From the NCBI GenBank assembly GCA_009746045.1, contig RPFO01000594.1:5001-69000 (forward strand): DNA of 64,000 bases, read 5' to 3'. Position numbers and translations under genes: made by a program. A model generated the notes under the pieces. That model was not told where the DNA came from and made no database searches. It saw only the letters and a program-made list of their open reading frames with translations. Positions 13,301 to 25,300 of this stretch are shown in pieces; the stretch's first letter is position 1, and each line of letters starts with the position of its first letter. The DNA is from Mesostigma viride. Lineage: Eukaryota > Streptophyta > Mesostigmatophyceae > Mesostigmatales > Mesostigmataceae.

Positions 13301-16300
13301 CTCTGCATGAACAGCCAGCTCTTGTTTCTGTATCCTGGCCAGCAGATTAGGGGCAACTGGGTGTGATCATCTCTGCATGAACAGCCAGCGCTTGTTTCTG
13401 TATCCTGGCCAGCAGATCAGGGGCAACTGGGTGTGATCATCTCTGCATGAACAGCCAGCTCTTGTTTCTGTATCCTGGCCAGCAGAGTAGGGGCAACTGG
13501 GTGTGATCATCTCTGCATGAACAGCCAGCTCTTGTTTCTGTATCCTGGCCAGCAGATTAGGGGCAACTGGGTGAGAAGAAAGAGCGCAAGAGAGCGCACA
13601 TGCCATGGATGTAAAGCAGGCAAATGGGTGTCCCTGCTGCCCTCTTTCCATCCATGGCACTCATCAACTCTTCCGCTCCTTCTGTGGCTCCATTTTGGTC
13701 TTAAACCTAAGTCTGTAACCATTTATAGTTTAAATGTTTGTGCTACCTATTGTGCAAACCCAAGTCTGTTGCACAAACATTTGTTAATCAGTTGTGCAGT
13801 CTCTGTTGCTTTATTTGGTATTAAGCCAATTGCACCTTCTTTGGTTTATCCCTCTCTGATCACTTACAAATTCTTTTGTAGTTGAATTCCAACCAATCCT
13901 TTTGCAAATCCTTTTGTCCTTTTGTATGGTAATCAGTTACATGGGATTTCTGTTCTCAGCCTCCAATGATTATTTTCTTATTCTTCATCTTTATTTCATC
14001 GTAGCTTGATTTCATCTTTATGTTCATCGTGGCTACCGTATCTTGGCCGCATGGCTCCAGGTATGGCCACCCGGACGTCGACAACGGCACGTGGCTACAC
14101 TGGGCACATGAGACGCTGCCCCATTGGAACCCGGACGTGGATGCCAGGTTTAAGAAGCACAAGGTAGCCGGCCGGTGGTGTACTGGTGATGACTATGGCC
14201 TATGCATGCCAGGCTTAAGACAAGGTAAGTGCATGGGGAGCAGCACGGCTTGTGCGGGGTGCAGCAAGCGCAAGGTGAGTGACCAGTGCGTGGGGAGCAG
14301 CACGGCTTGTGCCAGGTGCAGCAAGCGCAAGGTGAGTGAGCAGTGCATGGGGAGCAGCACGGCTTGTGCCAGGTGCAGCAAGCGCAAGGTGAGTGAGCAG
14401 TGCATGGGGAGCAGCACGGCTTGTGCCAGGTGCAGCAAGCGCAAGGTGAGTGACCAGTGCGTGGGGAGCAGCACGGCTTGTGCCAGGTGCAGCAAGCGCA
14501 AGGTGAGTGAGCAGTGCGTGGGGAGCAGCACGGCTTGTGCCAGGTGCAGCAAGCGCAAGGTGAGTGAGCAGTGCATGGGGAGCAGCACGGCTTGGGGTGC
14601 AGCAAGCGCAAGGTGAGTGAGCAGTGCGTGGGGAGCAGCACGGCTTGTGCCAGGTGCAGCAAGCGCAAGGTGAGTGAGCAGTGCGTGGGGAGCAGCACGG
14701 CTTGTGCCAGGTGCAGCAAGCGCAAGGCGAGTGAGCAGTGCGTGGGGAGCAGCACGGCTTGTGCCAGGTGCAGCAAGCGCAAGGCGAGTGAGCAGTGCGT
14801 GGGGAGCAGCACGGCTTGGGGTGCAGCAAGCGCAAGGTGAGTGAGCAGTGCGTGGGGAGCAGCACGGCTTGGGGTGCAGCAAGCGCAAGGTGAGTGAGCA
14901 GTGCGTGGGGAGCAGCACGGCGGGTGCCAGGTGCAGCAAGCGCAAGGTGAGTGAGCAGTGCATGGGGAGCAGCACGGCTTGGGGTGCAGCAAGCGCAAGG
15001 TGAGTGAGCAGTGCGTGGGGAGCAGCACGGCTTGTGCCAGGTGCAGCAAGCGCAAGGCGAGTGAGCAGTGCGTGGGGAGCAGCACGGCTTGGGGTGCAGC
15101 AAGCGCAAGGTGAGTGAGCAGTGCATGGGGAGCAGCACGGCTTGTGCCAGGTGCAGCAAGCGCAAGGTGAGTGAGCAGTGCGTGGGGAGCAGCACGGCTT
15201 GTGCCAGGTGCAGCAAGCGCAAGGTGAGTGAGCAGTGCATGGGGAGCAGCACGGATTGGGGTGCAGCAAGCGCAAGGTGAGTGAGCAGTGCGTGGGGAGC
15301 AGCACGGCGGGTGCCAGATGCAGCAAGCGCAAGGTGAGTGAGCAGTGCATGGGGAGCAGCACGGCTTGTGCCAGGTGCAGCAAGCGCAAGGTGAGTGAGC
15401 AGTGCATGGGGAGCAGCACGGCTTGTGCCAGGTGCAGCAAGCGCAAGGTGAGTGAGCAGTGCGTGGGGAGCAGCACGGCTTGTGCCAGGTGCAGCAAGCG
15501 CAAGGTGAGTGAGCAGTGCATGGGGAGCAGCACGGCTTGTGCCAGGTGCAGCAAGCGCAAGGCGAGTGAGCAGTGGGGAGTAGCATGGCGGATGCCAGGT
15601 TCAGGACGCACAAGGCAAGCACACAATGGTGATGAGTATGGCCTAGGATGCCAGGTTCAGGACGCACAAGGCAAGCACGCGATGGTGATGAGTATGTTCT
15701 AACATGCCAGGTTCAGGGCGCACAAAGCAAGCACACAATGGTGATGAGTATGTTCTAATATGGCAGGTTTAGGGCGCACAAGGTAGGGGGTTTGGAGTGT
15801 CGTGCGTGATGGGGAGAGTCTTTTTGTCCGACGCCAGGTTTAGGACGCAGCGCTCAAGGTATGTGGGTCAAGAAACTGGGCGGCGACCGGTTGGTGTTAA
15901 AGGGACAACCTACGGATGCGGTGGAGTCGTATGGTGGCAGGTGATGAAAGCGACCGGCACGCGGCAAGTGGCAGCATGAGCAGGTCGCATGAGCAGGTCG
16001 CATGTGCAGGTCGCATGTGCAGGTCGCATGGGCAGGTCGCATGGGCAGGTCGCATGGGCAGGTCGCATAGGCAGGTCGCATGGGCAGGTCGCATGGGCAG
16101 GTCGCATGGGCAGGTCGCATGGGCAGGTCGCATGGGCAGGTAGTAGTCGCGGGGTGTGGCATCCCGCTGGTTGGTCTCATGAGGATTCCGGTCGTGGTGC
16201 CCGCAAGCCTCTGACTAGAAGCTTTAGATAGCTCGATCCACCCACCCCATCCCATATCCATCCCCCATAGGACGTATAAAGTGAGACAAGTATTCCTGCA

Positions 16301-19300
16301 CGCATGGCGGTCTAACATCGTGGGAGGACGAGAGCAAGCACAGTGTGCGGACTATCCCACGAGGTGCCAGGTTTCCACACACATAACTTGCTGGTATTGA
16401 TGTATGTACTTGTATTGATGTATGTGCTTGTATTGATTTCTGGCCTCCGCTGGTCGTCTCATGGGTATGTGCTTGTATCGCCAGTAGTGGAGTGGCATGG
16501 CACCCGGTCCTTGTTTAAGTAGCACCAGTTTTCATGTATGCATACTGGGTTCCAGGCTTTGGATTGTCGGTCTTAAGTTCCCCCTCCACAATAAGCCTCC
16601 CTCCACTCCTTGTGGCTTGTGCGCATCTCCACCAGATCTCGTCAGTGCCCCTGCCGCTCCTGCCCATGTACACACACAGCCTCAATGAAGCAACCTAAGC
16701 TTCAATAGCGATATTTCTCGCTCTCATCATTGCTGCCACCTTCTCCCTTGCCTTGCCACCGTGTGGTGGGTGCCCCTGCTCCTGCTTGTGTGACCCCGCA
16801 GCACCAGCCCCCCGGGAAGGTGCACTCCCGCTACTACCCCGACCGCGGCTGCTACAGCTCCAGGGACCCTGGCGCGGTGGCGGACCACATGCGCCAGGTG
16901 GGTCGCGCGGCGCGCTGACAGGACCCCTGGCAGTGCACCGTAACGGCCCTGTGAATCGTTTACGAGCAAACCTATCAAAACTAGGATGACCAAGGTGCTG
17001 TTACATTTTTTTCCCTCCTTGAAGATAAGTTGTGTGCAATCATGTAACAGATTGTGTCAATGCGCCTGAGCCATGGGGTTTTGCAGTCTAATAATCTTAT
17101 GCTTCTATACAGGCAGTTCACCACGGAAGGAATTGCCCAACTTCTGCTGATTTCTTTTTACAACGCTGCGAGAAGCGCTTGATTGTATGCGCTGCGTCGC
17201 ACGGCGTAATGAAAGCTCACATGACACATGATTGGCTGTCAATACATTGCCTAGTGTAGCTCGACCTCGACACGACATTGCCTGGGGAAGAAGCGAGACG
17301 CGGGGAGCTTGGGAGTGACAATGGTTTGTACGCTCCTGTCACAGCTTCAAATGTACTGAGGGAGTAGTATTCAAATATTTTAGGACAACCCCTGGCACGG
17401 CGTGCGGTACTCCACAGGCTGCCTCCTACTGACCCACCCACAACCCGCCTAGCCACGGATCGACTCTTTGAATGACCCGTTACTGCCCAGACTTCTCGCC
17501 AACCACGTGGGTCAGGCAGCGGGGATATCTGTCCAGCACTACACGGGTCAGGCAGCGGCGGCTTATCCGAGGGGACTTACCTGGAACTATTGATTAGTTT
17601 CGCATACAAGGTGACCGGTCATTCCCTATAGTGCCTGGCCTCCAGCACGGTATTCAACATGCTCTACACGATTCGTCCATGGTTTTGGGGAACCTCCCAT
17701 GCATGGTTCACATAAGTGGTTTTAAAAAAAACTTCCCTATATCTTCTACCCCTAGCTCGGTTTGCCCATGTCCTGGCTGCTCCCACCCTTCGCCTCCGCT
17801 TTTTCATGGTGGGGTATGCTGGGGTGTATGCTGTTTCATGATGGGGTTTGCGGGCGCTATCTCTCGCTCTCCGGCCGCTTCCTACCCATGTCTCGGGCTC
17901 TCAGCTGGTTGTAGCGGGCACGTGCGCAGCTGGTTGACGCGTACGTGCTCGCTCTCCCGCCCTCGTGCCACATACTCCCTTTTAAACCCTTTGCTGCGCC
18001 TCCTCAGCTCGTCGATGCTGGCGTACGTGTGCTGGTGCTCTCCTGGTGGGGGCCCGAGTGGCGACCAGCGTCGGCGGACACTCAGGTACGTGGCCTCTCA
18101 AGTGGCACTGTCGAGGTCTCCTGAACGGTCACCCTCGTTCACCTTTTACTGACTGTAAGTGTAATCTAATGTCAGGGGCCGAAGTATCATGATGTAAGTG
18201 TAATCCAGAAAATGCCAATACGGACCGTTGCCGCGTTTGTGCGCTTGCATACTATTTCCATTCCGCTGGTCTATGCAATAAATGGCAAGCAAAAGGAAAA
18301 AAAAAATGAGTACAATAAGAGTCAACACTAAGTGCCGATGATGGTATGCAGCCAACGGAAAGCTGCCCTATACACTAGTCGTTGTGAAGCCGTGACTAGA
18401 GAGCCATGCCCTGAATCGAGGGCGCGCACTTCTGATATTGTCCCAAGCAGACGTTGAAGCTGATCCCTAAGCGAATGGAGTCACCCGCACAAAATGCGGT
18501 GTTCACCACTTTTGATCGCCTGTTTGTGATTTAACTATTGTAGGGAAGCCAGCCCCCTGAAGGGGGTCGCCATTGCGAAGCCTCAACCCACTTGACCGCA
18601 GTTAGCGTTGATTTATGTGTATGTATGTGATGCTACTCGTTAACTATGTTAGGGGCCTACTGACGAAGGGGTCGCCCTTGCAAAGCCCGGCTAGTCTGCA
18701 GCGCCTGGTCTCACTAGGACGGAATGGATGAACGGGTTGTCCCCAAAGGAGTGCCCACACGGACATAACCTTACCTGTTTCATGTCAAACCTTACAACGT
18801 TGTTGCATGCCAAACCTTACAACGTTGTTGCATGCCAAACCTTACAACGTTGTTGCATGCCAAACCTTACTTTCATGCCAAAGCTTACAACGCTGCTTCA
18901 TGCCCAACCTTAAAACGCTGCTTCATGCCCAAGCTTACAACGCTGCTTCATGCCAAAGCTTACAACGCTGCTTCATGCCGAACGTTACAACGCTGTTGCA
19001 TGCGGAAAGGGAATGCTGTGCACTAGATCCATGCCCCCCCCTCCTTACCCCAAAGGGTGTCCACACCGACGGGCGACGGCCCACTGCTGGTGTCTTTCCG
19101 TTCGTTTTGGCATCTTGCCTAAAAGGAAACGTGCCCCGCGCCACCTTGGGAAAAAGAAGCTTCCCCTTATCACGTTCAACCGTGATAACGTCTTTACTGT
19201 TGAGTCCGCATCTCTCGGCATGCGCCCACACAGGGTGTCCACACAGACAGCGCGCTGCCCATCCTCTTCCGAGCGGCCGAAGCGAGCGGCGACATCAAGC

Positions 19301-22300
19301 TGGCGTTCCACCTGGAGCCCTACGCAGGGCGCACGGTGAGCCCCGCCCTCTAGATACATGCTGATAGGCATGGGTCTTGTCACTTCAGACTTGAATGCGC
19401 ACTTGAGTGTGCGCCTTTAGATGTGGACCCTCCCATCACGCATATGGTCCTGTCAACTGTATTCGTAAAGCCGGACGAACCAGGCGTACGGTGTGCCCCA
19501 CACTCTACATATGCTTCTAGGCATGGCTCCTCTCACTTGAGATGTGTGCTGCTACTAGGTATGGTTCCTCTCACTTGAGATGTGTGCTGCTACTAGGCAT
19601 GGCTCCTCTCACTTGAGATGTGTGCTGCTACTAGGCATGGCTCCTCTCACTTGAGATGTGTGCTGCTACTAGGCATGGCTCCTCTCACTTGAGATGTGTG
19701 CTGCTACTAGGCATGGCTCCTCTCACTTGAGATGTGTGCTGCTACTAGGCATGGCTCCTCTCACTTGAGATGTGTGCTGCTACTAGGTATGGGTCCTCTC
19801 ACTGCACGTGTCATGCGTGCGCGCTCGTCCCTCATGCTTGTCCTCCCCCTCATGCTTGTCCTGGATATGGTACTGTATTTGTACAACTGGAGAAACCCGG
19901 CGCGTGGTGTACGAGCCGGGTTAGTGGGTATGATGACTGAGTACGCCTCAGGCCGGGTCGGTGCTGTTTCTAGGAGACCGGGGGTGCAGGCGATGGTAGT
20001 GGATACCCCGGGGATAGATAGTTGTTATAGTGACTAGTAGTTGTCAGGATGTACTAGTGAGCATTGCCAGTTGAGGGAGCCTCAGTTACGCTGTGCAGAG
20101 GCCATGCGGTGCTGATATGGTTTAGTTGCATGGCAGGTTGATTGAGCCATCGGCGTGATTTCATGTCTGACGTGTTGTTGCCCTCTCCTTCACGCCTGAT
20201 GTTTTCAAGAGCTTTGCCCCAACCGTCACTGCTGCGCACCACCTGGCATCGTGCCATGACCGCTCACGAATTCGGCTGTTTCCAATAGTAGTATGTGTTA
20301 TAGTAGTATGTGTAATAGTATCATGTGTTATAGTATGTGTTATAGTATGTGATATAGTAGTATGTGTAATAGTATTTGTTATAGTAGTATGTGTAGTTGT
20401 ATGTGTTATCCCTACTTGGTTCGTGAAACTGTCGGGTAGTGAAGCCCCATGCGAAAGCCATTGTTTCAGAACACCTTACTCCGGTGCTGTAGCGTAAGGA
20501 ATCATGGAACAAGGCCCCAGTGGCCTCTTCTTCATTATCTCACTAGAAATACGTGTCTTTCTTTCCTCTTTCTATTCTATCCTCTTTCTGTTCTATCTTC
20601 TTTCTGTTCTATCTTCTCCTTACTAAATCTTCTTTCTATTTTGTTCTATCCTCTTTCTGTTATATATATTCTATATTCTCCTTACTATATCTTCTCTCTA
20701 TTTTTTTCTATCCTCTTTCTGTTCTGTTGCGCTCTCCAATTCCGCATGGTCTCTCTCATTACCTTCACTCCCCCCCACCACACACAGGCGCTCACCGTGC
20801 GAGAGGACATCGAGTACTTGATATCGCGCTACGGCAACTCCTCGGCATTGCTCCGCATCGATGGGCGGCCTCTCTACTACGTGTGAGTAAGAATACTAAC
20901 ATAATGTACTTAAGTTCTTTTTGGTAGGATGTGGTGGATCTCATCCCCCCTCCTTAGGGCGTTTCCTGCTTGGCATTCTCAGCCGATACTTGGTTTGCTT
21001 GGTGCGTTTGTCCCGCACAGTGGTGACTTCCATCTCATCCCCTCTTGGGGGCATCTCCGTATTGGCGTTCTCATTGCGTTTTTCCTGTGATCCATGCAGC
21101 TACAGCTCGTACGTCATCCCCCTCCATTAGGCCAATAACTGATGGGCGTTCTCTTGTTTGATGCTCCTTTTTGTGCATCCTGTTCGTGCAGCTACGACTC
21201 CTATCTCATCCCGGCCTCTGAGTGGGCCCAGATCTTGTCCCCTGATGGCTCTGCGACGCTACGAGCGACGCCATGGGACGGCGTCTTCATTGGTTTGTTG
21301 CTGGACACACGCGGGGCGGACGCGCTGCTGGCGGGCGGATTTGATGGCGGGTACAGGTGAACTTGGTGCCGCCGCCCTGGTCGTCCAAATGTGCTTTCCC
21401 CTTTCTTGTTCAGGCTCTCTGCGACCCTTGGCAGTGTCGCGGCCTGAACGGAAAGCTTAGGTGTCTGTGGCGAGGCTGGCTGGCTTTGTGTAAAAATGTT
21501 ACGCGCAGGCGTGAAGTGGAAGCATTCACGACATATTTCATACACTGCATGAGCGTCTTGACGCACGGGTGTAAAAAAAATCATGCTCTTGCACGCTCCG
21601 TTTGGAGCGGCTGAGTACGTGTGTATCTTGTGGGGGGCCAGCTTGGAGCTACCATGAATGGGCCGCAGAATTTCCGTTTGTAATCGTCATGCAGAAATAA
21701 CGAGCGAAAATCTGATTCAACTTTTCTTCATTCACATACTGTGAATTGAATCTGGTAACGGTGTCTTCTGCCGGAGCTCCCGATAGCATATTGTGGATTT
21801 GTAAACGTAAGGATTGCTGAACCCCGCACTTGTTCACACTCCTTGTTCTGCCTCTGTGGATAGGACAGGTGCAAAATACCTGCGTGCTTAGGCGACACAC
21901 ACTTGCATGCATGGGCTATGATTAGCATACACGACAGAGGATGACGCCAGTGATGAAAGCTAGCTATGATGATGGAGCCAGTGCCGTGGTTGCGATGCCA
22001 GCCGCAGTGTCCTTGTTGCTATTTAAATAGATAACTACTACTGTTTAACTATCTGTATCTGAACTAATTGTAACTTTTGTTCGTTAATGACAATCTGCCC
22101 ATGGTCGTATGCGTTGCCTGCCCACCTGCCGTGAGCTTCTGTCCCCCTTTCCGCAGCTATTTCGGTAGCCCTTCGGTTTCCTATGCATCCTCCCCAGCAA
22201 ACTGGGCGAGGCTCGTCCAATGGGGGGAGGACAACGGGAAGGTGCGTTCGTGGGCCAACATGAAGGCGTGTGTGGGGGCCAACAGGAAGGTGCGTTTGGG

Positions 22301-25300
22301 GGCCAACTGGAAGGTGAGGTTGTGAGAAGCCGTGGACACCTTTTGCAGTGAGATCTGGAACGAGGGAATAGTCCTTCTGACTGACATGAAGCCAAACCCA
22401 TGGATAGACATCCCCAGCGGAGTCACGTTTCACGTTATACTATAGATTTAGATTCTAGATTTAGATTTCACGTTATATTACAGATTTCATGTCATACTTT
22501 TTTATTCCTTCTCCTGCTACTTTGTTTGTCCACTTTCCTTATGCACTGCTTTGTGGTTCCGGTGTTTTTACTTCTTCTTGGGCTCATGACGACATAGCTA
22601 CTCGGGCTCTTGACGATGTCTTAGGTGTGTGTGATCAATGTACAGATATCCCCGCGTTAAGCAGGGGGGGTGTCCAAAAACAAGAAAATTTACACGACGC
22701 TGGATTCGAGTAGATCTCGCGAAAACAAGCATGTTTGCCACTGGTCGCAACCCCAGGGGGTCTCTAGGTTAGAAGTTACAGAGCCTCAAAAACCGTTAAC
22801 TTAAAGGGTAGGTAGGTAGGGTGCCGGGCCGATATGGGGTTTTTACAACAAAACACTTGGATTTCTGCTAGCCCCCTGTATGGTCGGAATTTTGAAACGG
22901 TTTGACGGACAAACTGATAGCACTTGGCGAGCTGAACCCAAATCTGCAGTCAAAATTTTCGCAGGTACCATAGAGGGGGGGGGGTTGCCCGCAAGATGGT
23001 GCTGCCCCTAGGCACGGAAGTATGCTGCCGTCTGCCACCACTACAAGGCTTCGGCTATCCAGCGCCGTGCCGTGCCAGTATCGCGTCGCGCCGGCCAATG
23101 ACCCATTTTAGAAAACCGGAATTTTCCCATACACCAATATGCTCAAACGGTAGAGCTCGCGGAGCTGATCATTTTGCTCCCTAGGTCGACCCCTATAACC
23201 CTTGGGACCTCAGGGTTTTGCTAGGTATAGCGCCTACGTGCTAGGTAGGTAGGGTCCAAGGGCCAACTTTTGGAAAATTTCAGCGTATGTGTCTGATATT
23301 TTTGTTTCGGACACCCCCCCTGCGTTAAGTTACAATTCTTAAGGTCACGGCCCCGCATTAAGTTACAAGGCCCCAGATGTTGGCAGCGTTTACCTCGCCG
23401 CCCACCTTTCGCAAACTATCTGGCCGGGAAAATGGACTTTGGGCGACTTCGATGCTGCAGCTGGATCGGGCTTGACGAGAGCTATCGATTGCCGTATAGA
23501 AAGTCCATCAGAGGAGGAGGGGGTGGGCTGCTAGCCTAATGCCACCGCTAAGGTTATGTCCCCGCGTTCAGTTACGTCCCCGCATTAAGTTACGACGCCG
23601 AGAAATAGGCGGCGATCGTAACTGTTACGTGAGGCTGACTGTACCCCACCTGTGTTTTCCTGTCACGGAAGTATGCTTTTGGTGATGCTTGCTTGATCAC
23701 GTCACAAACCTGTTCACTACTGTCACGTGACCTACCATGATATATCCACTTGGCCTACCTTCTTGTGTCACAGGCATGGATCCGGACATGCATCACACAT
23801 CCACATAAGCATAGCTTGATCAGGTTACCATCCCCCTGAGAACGATAGACAAGACGTGGAGATCTATACTACTACTCTACTATCTTGAACTACTACTGTT
23901 CTATCCTTATCTACTACTGTTCTATCTTCAACTACTACTGTACTATCCTTAACTACTACTCTACTATCCTTAACTACTACTGTACTATCGTTAACTGCTA
24001 CTGTTCTATCCTTAACTACTACTTTACTATCTGGACTATAGACACTGGAGAACGTGTACTATCCAAGGAGGAGGTATGACTATGCAAGGTACGTCAACGG
24101 TGGACACAACACGCTGCCTTCCATGCACGCTCAACTTTCGCTGTTTTGTGCATCCGCGTTCAACTCTTGTTTTGTGCACGTGCATTTGACGTTTTGTTCT
24201 TTTGTGCATCCCCCTTCAGCTTTTATCGTATGTGTGCTCGCGCATTCGACTTTTGCACTCGCGTGCATGCACATTCAACTCTTGGTCTCATGTGCACGCG
24301 CGGGGGTGCAGATCTTCATCCCGGGCGTGTCCCCCGGCTATGACGACACGCGCATACGCCCCTGGAACGGCCAGGCCACCATCCCCAGGGACAACGGCAG
24401 GGTGTACAACCGCTCGTGGGAGGCCGCGGTCGCGTGTGGCGCGCCGGCCGTGTCCATCACCAGCTTCAACGAATGGGGGGAAGGCACGCAGATCGAGCGT
24501 GCCATTTCGCGGGCCATGCTGGAACAGGTTTGTGAGTCCTTTGCTGTACTGCTGCATGATCCTGCATCCAACACACGGTGCGTCTTGGGGTCGTGCACTT
24601 TCATGGTCTTATCAAGGGAATCATGCGCCCCGCCGGGGGGTACCATCTACCTACTCGCACAGGCAGTTAAATGTGTGTGGTGGCCGAAGTGCCATGGTGA
24701 CGGGTGACAGCATGGGAGTGACAATGACTGCAAAGCTTTTGTTATGCCACGCTATGTTCATTTTCAGGAATTCCGTACTTAGATACAGGGAAATGAAACC
24801 TTGCCTTTTTTAAGGCTATTTCCACAGGAAAGACATGTTGGCATTTTGCACGAATAGTAGTATTCATTCTTGATCCATATATATTATATGTTGGCATTAT
24901 TGTGGGGCTATGGTCCATGATCCTACTCCCATGTCGCATGGTCTAACTAATATCATCTGCATTACTTAAATGCAGGCTAGGGAGTGGCATGAAGGCTAGG
25001 GGAGTGAGACCAGATCTAGAGTAGGGACATTAGGGTGTCCCAATCCCTACAAGCCCTATAAGCCCTAGCAGCCCTAGCAGCCCTAGCAGCCCTAGCAGCC
25101 CTAGCAGCCCTAGCAGCCCTAGCAGCCCTAGCAGCCCTAGCAGCCCTAGCAGCCCTAGCCGCCCTAGCCGCCCTAGCCGCCCTAGCAGCCCTAGCCGCCC
25201 TAGCAGCCCTAGCAGCCCTAGCAGCCCTAGCAGCCCTAGCAGCCCTAGCAGCCCTAGCAGCCCTAGCAGCTCTAGCAGCCAGTAGTCTGCGAGCCAGCGC

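Noticed and set aside
5454-13576. CRISPR-like array or a repeat-protein gene
   Set aside because: Units are contiguous with no unique spacers, stops occur in all frames, and it sits in a eukaryotic intron.
14150-15667. Minus-strand open frames of up to about 500 codons, Cys/His/Pro-rich (SPCACCTWHKPCCSP-type)
   Set aside because: They are translations of the 57/53-bp minisatellite. All three minus frames are open, no start or splice context supports them, and the region is an intron of the plus-strand GH99 gene.
15974-16141. 13-bp array as a copy of the GH99 exon 3 donor (CATGCGCCAGGTGGGTCGC)
   Set aside because: Only loosely similar and needs gaps; not strong enough to add to the junction-amplification case.
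25050-25281. Interstitial telomere repeat
   Set aside because: The unit is a 9-mer CCCTAGCAG, not a known telomere motif, and there is no terminal context.
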